NCBI GenBank assembly: GCA_018907035.1
Contig: JACCIC010000138.1
Coordinates: 881,001 to 945,000 of the forward strand
Direction: 5' to 3'
Source: Sycobia sp. Sy_11
Lineage: Eukaryota; Arthropoda; Insecta; Hymenoptera; Epichrysomallidae
DNA length: 64,000 bases
The translations under genes were made by a program, and so were the position numbers. This document shows positions 12,946 through 25,100 of the stretch, piece by piece (position 1 is the stretch's first letter; the number at the start of each line of letters is the position of its first letter). Under the pieces are notes generated by a model, which was not told the DNA's origin, did no database searches, and was given only the letters and a program-made list of their open reading frames with translations.

Positions 12946-14820
12946 CGACTTATCATTTGGAACGTCTATTTATACAATTTATAATTGTATTATCTTATAA
13001 AAGTCGATAAATCTCTATTAATTTCTACGATGATGCCTCCATTACTCCCTCTACTTCCTCGACGATCTACGCTCCGCAAATTATGCCTCGCAACCGAATC
13101 CCGATCCGAATCCAGCCGAGTGCGTAAGTCCGGAAGTACATTGGCGCCGCCGCAGTCGCAGCCGTGTGCGCGCATACGTAGACGCGCAATACGTGAACGG
13201 GGCATTGAGTCCAACGATGTTTTCACGTGGAGAAGGCATACGTCGAAGAAGATGAAGAAGAGGAAGAAGCTGGAGAAGAAGAAACGACATCGTTAAAAGT
13301 TACCGACTCAATCGAGACATTTTCCAAAAATGTTTGCCCATCCCTCTTGGCGACGACGTGCGGCGACGCCGAGGTGTCGCTGTAGAGCGAAGTCGCTGTT
13401 GAAACGGCTCCATTTCCCGTCCGTGCATTTGCGCACTCGCAGCGGGATTTCGAAAACGTGCGCGTCGGGCCAGCTCCGTGCCTCGTCGATCCGAACCGGT
13501 CGGAATCGCGCAAGGCAGAGTACGGCGGGAACATCCCGCTCGGGCTGCCAGCGGTGGAATCCCGCGCGGATCCATCATGTAACGCGCGGCCGAGGGCCGT
13601 TGTCCGCTAAAAGGCTAACTTTTCCTCGTCCACGCTGGGTGTGGCGAGCCTCAGTTTTCGCGCGGCAGTTCTTCGTCCCGTTCGTTTCGTTGACTTTGAC
13701 ACAGATCCGAGCCGTGACGTTGTGATTCGCATGATTACTTTAGGCTGCTATACAAAGAAAAAGGTCGCTCGGCATTTTTTGAATATTTAGATTTATCGGC
13801 CAGTTGTGTTCCAAAGATCCTTCACTGTTCCAGATGACTATGTTGGTTTTTAGTCAGTAAATCATTGCGACTTTTACTTTAGGCTACTAAGTCTATAGTT
13901 CATCTAGTGACATTCATGACTATTAACATGTTGGATTTTGATAATAAATCCACTATTTACTGGCAGTTTCAGCACATCGCAGAAAGCCTTACTTTTTTAC
14001 TTAGAAAGTAAAGAATTCTCAATATTTTATCGGTTGCTATTGCGACTTTAAATTTCATGAGAGTACACGGCGGTTACTTTGTTCTTTCTTCAGTCCTTCA
14101 CGCGATATGAAAAAATTTTCCAACTGTTAATTTATCGAATTCTAACCTTTGTGTAAGTTCTTCGTACGATTTAACTGAGCTTTTATCCGATAATGATCGT
14201 AAATTTATGTTTCATAAGTTTTTTGGCTGATGAAATGTATTTTTGTTTTTTTTTTTTTTTTGACATTGACATGAAAATGACCACTCGTGAAACCATTAAA
14301 ACAAAAATCAAAAGCTGGAATAGCATGAAGTAGCATCAAAAGCTGGAATAGCAAGTAGCAAAAATTACGTACTGTCGAGAATGCAATGTTGAACGGTCCA
14401 GTTCCAGCTACTTTAACTAATCAATAATGTAACAATAAGAGACAATTTTAAAGCCTTTCGATTTGATAGAAAAAGAACATCAGTGGATATCAAAATATCA
14501 ATATTAGAGCCAATAGAAGATAGTTATCAAGATCAATACCTAGGTATAAATCATAAAGTATACGACTGAACTGATCAATATGTAGAGCTACTAAGAAAAA
14601 TTACATATGATCTTTAGGAAGTTCTAAAATTCAATCGAGTGTTAATAAAATGTCAAATTTTTATTGCAATTCTTCAGCGAAAATATCATGACAATTGAAA
14701 GGTTGTCTCAAGTTTCAGTAATTTTAACGATGAAACCATTATTTTTTGTAAAATAAAAATAGAAAAATCTGAAGTTCGTATTTCTCGTTATTTGTTGTAG
14801 TAGAAATAACGGCTCGGCAA
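12946..14820. other. Non-coding stretch with a CpG-rich patch (13020-13725)
   Basis: The patch has open frames on both strands (for example minus 13534-13223, Ser-rich, and plus 13330-13725, Arg-rich). None carries a recognisable domain. The rest is AT-rich. It could hide a short exon of a neighbouring gene. Confidence 0.4.
14304..14355 (+). repeat. Short direct repeat AAAAGCTGGAATAGCA
   Basis: The 16-base unit occurs twice about 29 bases apart, just upstream of the mariner remnant. It may be part of the decayed element or a local duplication. Confidence 0.7.
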
Positions 14821-15669
14821 ATGTTATTCGTACATTGGCAAAAACGCCTAAGAGCTGATATACTGACTTTATACGCGACTTTACAGACATACGATGCCGA
14901 GCAATCGGGTCGTTCCAATACGACAGTTATTGTAGAAAGTGTCAATGAAATCCATAAAATCGCTTTAACGGCGCGTAAATTGAAGTTTCGCGAAGTATCG
15001 CCGAGCTTGAAGATAGCAGAACGTCGTGTCTTCGCATATTTTTCACGAGAACTTTGAAAAAGACCGCGTGTCGACGATTCAAAGGCCGTATTCAAAGCTG
15101 TTCAAGCAAAATGAACGCGACAGCGAAAGTGCGTGAAACATGCATAACATGTGTAACCATGAACGAAAGCCACCATCGCGAAACCAACAGAAAAACCAAA
15201 AAAAAAATCACCAATTACGAGTGGACGTCAAATGTCGATAATCACCAAAATTTGGAGCCAGATTGGAAAATTATCTATGGCAATGAGTGACGATGTAAAG
15301 AAAAATCGTCAAAAACTGCAAAAGAAGAGCGTGCTGCCTAGCCAGGCTAATGCATCGTGTCACAGATCCATGAAAACGAGGATCAAATCTTGTTTTTTTT
15401 TTTTAAATGTTATTTAACGTCGCTCTATTTATGCTTCCAAAGACCGGTGCCAATCAGCGATGATCAAATCTTATCAAGTACGCCTCCAATTGCTCCCCTA
15501 TCCCATGTACTCCGTGCGACTCTCTTCAAACGGCTACATATTGGCCATTTGCGGATCTCACACGAAAGTTCCAGGGAAAGAGGTTTGCCGAAGTTGAAGG
15601 CTACTTCGACGGCGCGGAGAAATTATTCGAAAGTAAAGATATTGTAAAATTCCCGGAACCGCTGGACTG
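14821..15669 (+). pseudogene. Dead mariner-type transposase
   Basis: Three reading frames in order give pieces of a mariner transposase. From 14821 to about 15054 the frame has the GRxNTT...NEIHKI...RKLKxREVS pattern of the helix-turn-helix linker region. After a frameshift, from about 15150, VTMNE resembles the first catalytic block (usually VTMDETW), with the aspartate position changed. From about 15320 a lysine-rich stretch leads to ANASCHRSMKT, which corresponds to the second catalytic block (usually DNAPCHKSMKT); its aspartate is lost. From about 15490 the frame reads YWPFADLTRKFQGKRF, then EVEGYFDG and KFPEPLD, matching the C-terminus. Length is short by roughly 70-80 codons in the middle. 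Two missing acidic residues, several stops and frameshifts make it inactive. I did not find terminal repeats. Confidence 0.82.
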
Positions 15670-15854
15670 AACGCGCCACTCTTCAATCTGCCTATCTCCA
15701 TGGATAAATGTGAATCTTGATCGAAAGTTCGTGTTTCAGCGGTTATAGGCCCCGCGACTTATTTGGGGCGATTTGTTACACACGCATGAGAATCCAAAGC
15801 GCATTTACAGCAGACGCGCGCGCGCGCGCGACGAATATCGAAGTTGCTCTAGTC

Positions 15855-15903
15855 GACGCGACGTCGCGTCCTTTGCTCGGCGGCGGCGGCGGCGGCGGCG
15901 GCT
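15855..15903. repeat. Perfect 16-base palindrome followed by (GGC)n
   Basis: GACGCGACGTCGCGTC at 15855-15870 equals its own reverse complement. About 10 bases later a GGC repeat runs at 15880-15903. A GC dinucleotide tract lies just upstream at about 15817-15831. Confidence 0.9.
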
Positions 15904-17050
15904 TAAAGAGCTCGAGTACGAGCTGTCGCGGCCATGAGGGGAGGACGAGGCCGAGGAGAAAAATTGAAATACCCCCGAGACCCGCAGAAGAAACAAGGGG
16001 GTGGGGGCAGGGGAGCGAGGGAGGGCAAGAGCATCGCGGCAGTTACAAACGACTCAGCCGGCGGTCTTATATCTTTCCCCTTGAGCGCGAGCTTTGTAAT
16101 TTCGCGAGACTTCGATTTCGTAGCGGGACGTTTATATTGGACACACGGCTCGGCCGAGGATAACCGATCGACGCGGTTGGGTCTGGATGGAAAAGTTGCG
16201 CGTAAAAAATCAATACGCCATTTCGTGGATTATCGAAAGTAATTGTTCGTTCCACATCCCACTCGATCGCAATTCACTACGTTTAATCACCTCAATTACG
16301 CGCACCGTGTGTTTGTTAGAAAAATTAATTCACTCGTTTTTCGACTTTTTCTCTCTTTATATGTATATATATATATATCACTTTCCGTGACGAACGCGAA
16401 TGGGAACTCAGCTCTGTATATGCTGTCCCGCTTATTTTTCAGCCGTTTTCCACCTCTTGTTCGACGAGACGAGACTGTCACGGGAAAATTCCTTTCGACG
16501 CTGCCGCTCACGGTTCGCGTAATAAAAATTGCACACTCGCACAAATGGGAATGCGTTTTGTATGGCGTGTTAATAAAATTTCGATTATTCCGCGCGCCTT
16601 CGGTTTCTTATGCGCAACGTTTACGATAACATTAATATTGTTTGAGAATTATGGGAGCGCAGTAAATCGAGGATTTATGAACAAATTGAAATTCAAATGA
16701 CTGTAAAAGAAACTGGATAAAATAAAAACGAACGGTTCCATTTCATTAAAATTATAAGTACATTACAATAGTCATGGCATTCTACATTGGCAATGCAAAA
16801 TAATTAATTTTATAAAGTTAATAATTGAAATTTATTATAAATTTTTTTAATGTAAATATCGGAAAATCCGAGTACAAAAACAACTTTTTGTAACTAAAAA
16901 TGAGGTAATAATAAAATATATGTAATCTAAACGCGTTCATTCTAAAAATCAGATTTTCTAATTTTTACATTTTGTTGGAAATTTCTAACTTATCACCATA
17001 AACGAAAATAAGCAGATTTAGAATAATTATTATACTTACCATATCTACTT

Positions 17051-17067
17051 ATTACATATAAAACATC

Positions 17068-17111
<44 letters not shown>

Positions 17112-17131
17112 TATATTACATATAAAACATC
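17051..17131. repeat. (TA)n flanked by a perfect 17-base direct repeat
   Basis: ATTACATATAAAACATC at 17051-17067 recurs exactly at 17115-17131. The repeats bracket a (TA)20 tract at 17071-17110. Confidence 0.9.
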
Positions 17132-18306
17132 AATTTCCTAGAAGAGTGTAGAAATTTTTTTCACATTCTTTTCAAAAGCCTGAATTTTTGATAATTTTTT
17201 GAGTTATTGTTATAAAATTAGGTGGTTTCGGTTGCAAAATGACACAAAATTAAAAAACTAATAATGTTTCTGAGCGTCATAAGGATAGCAGAAAATTGGA
17301 CGGTATAAACTTTGAAAAAGAAAAAATTCCTTACATTTTAGTTAATAATTGATTGAAAAATTAAAATCCTCTAAAAAAATATTTTGTTTCTACAAGCCAA
17401 AAGGACACTGTAAAAATTTCAACTAAAAATATTTAATACTTTTTTCCGGATCAATCCTGGAAGATTGTAATAATTTTTAGGCATAGAAATAAATCTAACA
17501 ATAAATCTAACAAAATAAAATTCTTAAAAGCTCTTAAATCGGACTTTTTAAACGTCCAGGCCATGAGTCTTAAAATAGAAACCATAACACACAAATATTA
17601 AGGATAGTGTGATCGTTAAGGGAGATAATACAGATAGGTCATCATTTTATCTATCATACATATATAATATATTTAATTTTATTATTGTATATTTCAGTCA
17701 TAAAAAATGCATTAACTTACCATTATTGTTGAATATTGAAAGAAAAAAAATCAATAATTTAAAAGATAAAAACTCCAAATAAAAGTAAGAAAAGAATAGC
17801 TTTAAAAGGGTTGACGATAAAAGAAAGTATATTGTTCTGTTTCATTACCAGATAAAATAAAGTTCTATAAGTACAACTCGAGTATATATGATATATACAC
17901 ATATATATATATATGAAGGAAAACTGATTGGCGTGATTAATAAAAAGCGAAATTTTTATTAAAAAAATTTAATAACATTTCGAATTAATACATCGTTTAT
18001 TACATATAATAATATAGAGCCACATTATTCCGTACTCATTTCTCGTCGTTTCATTACAAGCATAATTACACACAGTCGAGGAAAATTAAACCAGCAAGCA
18101 TCATTGTCACATTCATTCGCCTGCCCAACGTAACGCAGCGGCTTTAACAAAGTAGTATTTAAGATGAAAAGAAAGAGAAAAAACGTTTGCTTATAGTACA
18201 ATTAAATTACCGCGATTAAAACACTAATAAGTACACAGTTACATTATATAGTTCGAAGGTACAAACTGATATTGTTTACGGGAAACGCTCGACGCGCCGC
18301 TCGAAC

Positions 18307-18345
18307 GGGGCGACGAGTTATAATTTCAAAATTCTCGCTCGCCCC
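18307..18345. repeat. Hairpin-forming inverted repeat
   Basis: GGGGCGACGAG at 18307-18317 pairs with CTCGCTCGCCCC at 18334-18345, giving 11 base pairs with one bulged base around a 16-base loop. It lies in a GC-richer patch within AT-rich DNA. No RNA family was recognised. Confidence 0.5.
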
Positions 18346-18554
18346 TACGAGAATCTCGATATAAATTTGGCTGGCCGAAGCGTCGCGAACAGATAACAAA
18401 TCATCATTCGTGTGAGAAAGCCGTAATATGAGTTGCTGCTTACTTTTCTTAAAAAAGATATATATAATATGTATCTCACGGTATATTTAATATATCTGTA
18501 TATATAAGACTTACAAATTTAACTGGTAATCTAGATTTTGTTCTAAAACTTACG

Positions 18555-18556
<2 letters not shown>

Positions 18557-18596
<40 letters not shown>
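18557..18596. repeat. (AT)n microsatellite
   Basis: About 20 AT units. Confidence 0.95.
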
Positions 18597-18598
<2 letters not shown>

Positions 18599-19728
18599 CA
18601 CACACACGTGGATCGAGGGTATTTATAGGAAGAAAGAAAGTAAAATAAATGTTTCTCCGTCTGAGTACAAGTTTCTCTCCCTCCCATCCATCCCCCCGCC
18701 CCTTTTCACGGGATTCGACCCACGGAGGAAAAGAGCGACGAACGCCGGTAAAAGCGACAATTGCCGTTTCTTCCTCCACCCCCCTCCCTCCGTCCCGGGC
18801 CTCACCCAGCCTCTCGCCGCCCTGGTGATTTTTATTTCTTAACGAGCGCGCCCCGCGCGTGCCCGTGCTTATATCGCTTGTACGACTCCGCCGGAGCGCG
18901 GTTCGTCGTCGCGACTTTGTCGGGATTAAAAACTCGGGAACGCGGCGCGAGCCTCGTCGACGGCGATCACGACAATGACGTAACGAAGAAAACCGCGTAT
19001 GCAGTATGTCTTGACGATAATACGGGAGGGCCGAGTTTTCGGTGTGCTCGAATGAGCGCCTGTCAGTTCTCAAGTTATGCGCTCGCGTCGTCGATAATGA
19101 GATCGATCGAAGAAATTAATAGCAGACTGAACGAAATTAACAAATCGAGAAACTGGAAACTGTGTACTTTTATGACGCAGTCGGATAATTCGTCTATCGC
19201 GTACAATTTTTACGATATTCTAATCGTAAGCTGCCGAAAAGGTGTATATTCTTTTTTTTAAACTGTTCTTGAAAAGTGTCTGTCGAAATCAATGCTTGGC
19301 GATCGAGAGGTGCGCTTTTTTTAAATAATCTAACACGTACAGGGACGAATCACTGAAGAATCGAGGTAATAGGGCGCGATTCGTTCACGTTTATTCGTTT
19401 CACAGTTATTCTATTTTGACACGTCGCCGTAGATTTTGCAAAGGAAAAATGACGGCAACTCCCGACGTATTGCATTTTGGGAAATAATCTATCATTTATC
19501 GATACAACAATGGCGCGTATAATCCTCGAGTAACATTTGTCACGCGCTCCAAAAATATGAACGTTCTGAAAAATTTCTAAGCAATGATTGCAGATAAATT
19601 TGGAGAACAAATCGATAGCCCGTTAATCGAAAGAATTTGAAATAAAAAAACAAAATTACGCCTTATCTAAATTCTTTTTTTTTCCTCTCGCATATATTTA
19701 CCTCGCGAATTATTTCACGCTCTTCCGC

Positions 19729-19731
<3 letters not shown>

Positions 19732-19786
<55 letters not shown>

Positions 19787-19800
19787 CATACATATATAAT
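19732..19800. repeat. (TA)n with TACATA variants
   Basis: A (TA)n tract to 19774, then a decayed TACATA array. Confidence 0.95.
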
Positions 19801-20028
19801 ATACACGTAAATATACAGGAAATTGCCGGCCAACCAGTTCTTATCTCTCCCTCGGCGTTTGGGATTCATACACACGGGCGCATCCCTTTTTCCTATATGC
19901 GAGGCCCGGGCGCAACGAGGCGGGAAGCCGCGAGCTCAAAAACAGAGCTGCGGAGACGGAAAAGGAGGAGAGCGAGAGGGCGGCGCAGTCCGTCGTCCCG
20001 CGTCTTCTTGCGCCCGATTCGCACGCGG

Positions 20029-20030
<2 letters not shown>

Positions 20031-20077
<47 letters not shown>
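20031..20077. repeat. (AT)n microsatellite
   Basis: About 23 AT units next to a CpG-rich patch (19900-20030). Confidence 0.95.
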
Positions 20078-20078
<1 letters not shown>

Positions 20079-20776
20079 CATATAGGGGCGCGATTGCACA
20101 GAAGGAGCCGTTATTATGCGCGGGGGGATATTTATAAGGGAGGGCTGGGAAAATGTAACGGTTATGGTTTACATGTAGAGCGGAACCGAAGCAATTTGCT
20201 CCAAGGGCGTCAAAAAATATGCAACTATATATTGATTTGGAAAATAATTTATTATGATTTTTGGGGTGATTAAATTGATTAGTCTAGGCTAGGTGGACTG
20301 TACATATAATATAATTGAATGTTCACCATACGGTCTTTGCAGTAAATTATATATACATAAATGTACTAATATATCCTTTTAGCATATATATATACATACA
20401 CTTGGAAATGAATTTAATTAATTATTTATTCTCGGATTATGAACAGGACCGGATTCACCGGATATACGCGTATGCTCTAAAATGCTTTCCAGCAGAATAA
20501 CGAATATATAATAATCATCATATATGTATAATCTACAGTGGACGTGTAAAGCCGTTTAATTATTTAAGGGAAATGTCGATTGTTTCGGGTACACATTGTC
20601 ATCGCAAAGTCTCTTTATTAACATATTTATTACGATAAAATTGCATACGCTCCGCACCCCTCGACCCCGCATCTCGTGGACAAATTATATTATTTTGAAC
20701 GAGCACTGTAATATGCAGCGGGCTTCGCCAGGAGGAAAATGGAAAAAAAAGAACCGAGAGATGCCCGTAATACATT

Positions 20777-20780
<4 letters not shown>

Positions 20781-20836
<56 letters not shown>
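20781..20836. repeat. (TA)n microsatellite
   Basis: Twenty-eight TA units, among the longest pure tracts in the window. Confidence 0.95.
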
Positions 20837-20837
<1 letters not shown>

Positions 20838-21205
20838 CTGTTTGCAAAGACTGACATAAATTTTATTTTTATTCGCGAGCGATTATAATAAGAATAATTA
20901 CACAGTGTGTACCTGAAAAAGGGAGAGTGTCAGTTTTTATAAATAAATACTTTTTTTTTATCTCTCACATCTTGCTGGCGTTCTATATATGTACAGATTG
21001 TATAATATCGTTCTTCTCCTCCGTGCTCGGAGCGTTTTTTTTGTTTGTTTTTTTAAATAACGCCCATCAAAAAAAAAAAATTTGTTTCAAATGTCGGTGG
21101 ATTAAAAGCGTTATTTTCATCTCACAAATCAAAAAAATGCTTCCGAATATTGTAATCGACATATTGAAGAAAACAAAAAATGTTGCATGAATCGTCCCGA
21201 TATAT

Positions 21206-21208
<3 letters not shown>

Positions 21209-21252
<44 letters not shown>

Positions 21253-21267
21253 GTATATATATATATA
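21209..21267. repeat. (AT)n microsatellite with ATACATATGT interruption
   Basis: AT repeats with one short interruption near the 3' end. Confidence 0.95.
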
Positions 21268-21421
21268 GCTGAAATTCAAGATCGAAAAATTTATATCAAT
21301 TTTTAACGAAGCTCGCGCAATTAGGAAGCGAATATGCCGCTCAACTGCCGTAAATTACTCCCTTGCGAGAGACAACGCATGCGCATACGGAATTGGCTCA
21401 ATCGACGCGCACCGAAGTTAC

Positions 21422-21427
21422 TTTAAT
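21422..21427 (-). terminator. Possible polyadenylation signal (ATTAAA) for the CRISP gene
   Basis: ATTAAA on the minus strand lies about 470 bases beyond the stop codon. I found no AATAAA on that strand between 21893 and about 20870, so this variant signal is the nearest candidate. Other AATAAA hexamers lie much further on, for example at 18001-17996 and 17960-17955, and would imply a 3' untranslated region of nearly 4 kb. This is position and motif only. Confidence 0.25.
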
Positions 21428-21571
21428 AATCGCAAAACTTACGTTTATATCGCTCGGTGCGTGTGCAATGTCATATCGGATCGGCTGACGCGAGCGCCGC
21501 CCGTCGTCAAAGAGAAGCCAGCGATGAAAATCTCACGATCCACGTCCATAATTAAAGTAGTGCCACGGAAA

Positions 21572-21573
<2 letters not shown>

Positions 21574-21628
<55 letters not shown>

Positions 21629-21634
21629 GAGAGA
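21574..21634. repeat. (GA)n microsatellite beyond the CRISP stop codon
   Basis: A GA tract with AAAG interruptions. It lies about 260 bases beyond the stop, so the 3' untranslated region could carry it as CT repeats. Confidence 0.95.
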
Positions 21635-21892
21635 AGGAGCGAGAATGACAGTTGAATAAGGTAATGAAACACAGAGCCAGAGAGGTAAGAACCAGAGGAA
21701 GAGGAATAAGAGGGGATCAAAATAACCAGTACGCATAACAATCTTATACAATACTCTTAATATATATTTACACGCTACGACGACACCCTCGAGCGTTGCG
21801 CCGCCGCGCCTCTCCCTTCCCCCCGCCCCTCCTCCCCACGCCCGGGGCGCATCGTCGCATCTCCTACCTGTCCCCCCTCCCCTCCCGCCTGC

Positions 21893-22136
21893 CTAGATGA
21901 TCTTCCCGTCGCAGCGGCAGGTCGCCCTGCAGAACTGCCTGCGCTCGCGGCCCTGCTCCGTGTCCGTGTCGCAGAGCCAGCCCGGCCAGGCGTCGCGCAG
22001 CTGCCGGCAGTTCGCCCAGAGGTCCGCCCACGGGCACGCGTTCTTGCAGAGCTTGCCGAGCCGACAGTGGCCCGGGCAGCCCGAGCAGCTCTCGCCGGCA
22101 GCGTAGGGCAGCGACAGCTGGTCCTCCCGGTTGCCG
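21893..22136 (-). CDS. CRISP gene, terminal coding exon (hinge and ICR/ShK-like domain)
   Basis: This exon encodes residues 202-282 and the TAG at 21895-21893. The acceptor is AAAACCAG ending at 22137; it has a weak pyrimidine tract immediately upstream, but the frame and the CPAGN family motif across the junction agree. The hinge is C-x2-C-x3-C-x5-C-x3-C from Cys219 to Cys236. The ICR/ShK-like part has Asp240, Cys245, Cys257, Cys271, Cys275 and Cys277. The protein ends five residues after the last cysteine, as is usual for CRISPs. Confidence 0.93.
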
Positions 22137-25100
22137 CTGGTTTTCCGCGGGACGGGCCCCGGTCGGCGATGATCGGCGATGATCGGCCGCGGGCGGGCGA
22201 AAGAAAACAGAACGGGCGAGATTAGGCGAGCGAGCGAATGCGGCGGTGGTGTTTTTTTGGCGGGGGGGGAGGGGAGAGAGTGATGGGTCGTTGGTGGGAA
22301 AGTGAAAGTGGAGCGCTGGTCGAGGGTGGGGGGGGGGGACAAATGAAGGGCGGCCCGCCCAATGGAAATTATAGTCAAGGTATAGCTCGTCGACGAGTTG
22401 GAAGAGCGACGGGTCGAACGAAAGTCGCGTATTGTTCAACGATTGAACTTCGTAATAGTGCGATTTAAAAGAAAAAAAAACGAATACACGATTTTAACGA
22501 GAGAGATAATAAAATGTTTTTTCCTGTCGTCGCGAAAAATTTTACAACTACGTCGGCGTGATTTTAAATGAATTTGACTCTCCAGTTCGACTTGACCTCA
22601 GTTTCTGCCCTTTTTCTTGTTGCTGTGGTGGTTCGTTTGTTCGTCAGGAGCTATACCTTAATGCCTCTCGTCGGTGTAATGTTAAAACAAATGTATAAAT
22701 AGGCTCTGATCGTTGCCGTTAAAAAACCGAATAAAAATTATTCTATGCAACAATGATCGGAATAAATATAGCGATTTACTAGTTTTCCATTTCGAAATTC
22801 AGACTGTCGTTTTTTCAATAATAATTCATAGAATAAACTTTATTTTCGGATCGTCTCTCGTAAAAAGTTAAACATCCGAGTATCAAAAAGCTCGTTCCCA
22901 CAATTTTACCGAATAATTCAGGAGCTGAAAATCTGATAGACGTTTCTTACGTTTTTAACGAAGTCCTTGTAAATTCGTGACAAGTCTTTTCCGTTTCAGT
23001 TTACTGATGAGAGCCCTTAAATGTACTAAAGTGCAACTTACAAACTAAAAATATATTAATGAATTTGCATTTGTTTTTTAACTTTTGCACAATGATCCAG
23101 TGATATTTCAAACATTTATTTCAGATCGTCAATGAAATGCAAAATATGATATATACGTCAAAAACATGCAGTACAGCGAAGAAAAAAAAATATTGCTGCA
23201 GCATTTCGATTGAGCTTGCGTCCCACGGCGTCGTCACAGTGCAACAATTATTGCGCAATTATTAAATGCATCGATAAGGATGACCTCGATTTTTTTCTTC
23301 TCGCTATCATGGTCCCTTGTTTACGGTATTACAGTAGTTCAAAAATACGAAACGCAATTTTATAGGCGCAAACACATCCAGGGGGGGGAAAAAAATTTAT
23401 ATGAACAATTTTTTTTTCTTTACTTTTTTCGTTACGAACGCTACCCGTCGTTGTTCATTGCTTGGCCCTGTTTTTTTTTTTTTTTTTTTTTTTTTTTTTG
23501 TTTTTTTCCTGGCAACCGTGGAAACGAGCAAATATTTTTGTAATATTCAAAGCAAACGGTATACCATAAATAAACGCGTACGTGTAGTAGCCGGAAACGT
23601 TGGCAAATAGTCAGAAAAATTGTTAGTTACAATTCCCCCCTCCCCTCCACGACAGTTGGACCGTTAAAATTTCGATTTTATACGCTGTACTTACATATCA
23701 CGTTTGTGATGAACAGACGTCCATTTCATATACATACGAAATTCTATTAATAACGAGCCTAAAATTTTGAATATCAATAATTGACAAAAATTTATCCCAC
23801 TTCATCCAGGCAAATATAACGGTGGCCATTCCGAACATTTGGCGAAATATTAAATTCGAGAAATATAACACGACCGTCGTCCAATGTACAGCAAATTTAA
23901 ACCTCAATTCCACCTCTATTGCCAAAAATCGAGGCAGTGCCATTTGCATAAATTTAATAAGACTTCGATAAAGCGATCGCAGTCTCCGCGCGTTCGTAAA
24001 GGACATAGCGGCACCCAATCGCTCGCCTCGCGGAGGAACGCTCGTCAGGATGGGAGGGGTAATTCGAGCGTCTCGAACAGCGTGATAATCAATGAGCGAA
24101 TTAAGCTGCGCGCCCTCTTCCGCTGTCTTGCGCGGTACGTTGCCGCGACGAAATTCGCCGATTTTCAGCGTAATTTTGGTTGGGACGGTAAATTTTGTTA
24201 AAAAAAAAAAAAAAATGTCCCCGCCCCCTACGTCTACGGTTGACAATGAGACGAAAAAAAAAATCGATCCATTCGAAATCCGCGCGTAAATTAAAGATCA
24301 AAAGTGGAAAATAAATTGTCAGATAGTAATGCACGTCCCGTTATACTTGCTTTATTTGCGTTACTTCTATACGTTTCCATTCGGGGACAATTGAAAAGGA
24401 ACGGCTCGAGACAAACAAGGATACTTTCGAGGGTCCTTATCTTTTCGGTCCACTCCGTCGTCCCCCTTTCCGCATCTTTCTGCGCTTCCTCGCGAATTAA
24501 AGTCAATACTTTCTTGGAAATTCCATCGTTATCGAAGTCCCCTTGACAATTTGTACATTCGCAATTTTGCAAAATAAGTTTTTTCTCGACAGCGGAATTT
24601 ATTATATACGGGGTGAAAATGCGTCGTTAATTGATCTCTCTTGCTCGTTCGCGAAAGAAGGGCGTCGAAATTGTAACGGTGCTCATTATATCTATAGAGG
24701 ATTCTTAGATATTGATTTGGAGATAAGTATCAAAATGCTGTATAGGCAAATCGGATCCAATTTCGCGAGATTAATAAATTACGCCGATGATTATTATCGC
24801 GCGACTCAATTCGCTGCACGTTTCGAGTATAAAGGAAATTTTTGATTTTTCGTAGTCAAAATTAACGCAATGTTTGATGCTTCAACGATCGTCGCGTAGA
24901 TATCATAACAATGATAATTTCACTGTACTCGTTGATAAGCTTTCAATTATAAAAGTTCGAAAACGAATTATCATCACGAAGTAAACTTAAATTACCTCGT
25001 TACAACTATGCGTCATTAAATAAAATCGCACTAAAATATACGGAAATATCGCTCGTTTCTTTTTCAATATTAATGGGCGGTATTCATTACTGAACGAAAT

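Larger units (their letters stand above)
15670..21892. other. Non-coding stretch beyond the CRISP gene
   Basis: A CpG-rich patch at 15790-16200, AT-rich DNA to about 18.2 kb, then mixed composition. The 3' untranslated region of the CRISP gene must occupy its right end. AATAAA on the minus strand near 17.96-18.00 kb could mark a distal 3' end. No coding sequence was recognised. Confidence 0.5.

Noticed and set aside
13330..13725. 131-codon Arg-rich plus-strand frame
   Set aside because: It lies in a CpG-rich patch where stops are rare. The opposite strand is open too, and no motif supports coding.
22137..22439. Extension of the last CRISP exon upstream of 22136 in the open frame
   Set aside because: The frame is open to about 22378, but the extension is low-complexity (Pro, Ser, His runs). 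Using the acceptor at 22137 restores the conserved CPAGN junction exactly.
24543..24845. 100-codon plus-strand frame in CRISP intron 4
   Set aside because: Isolated and antisense, with no family similarity. The length is not unusual for a 64-kb scan.
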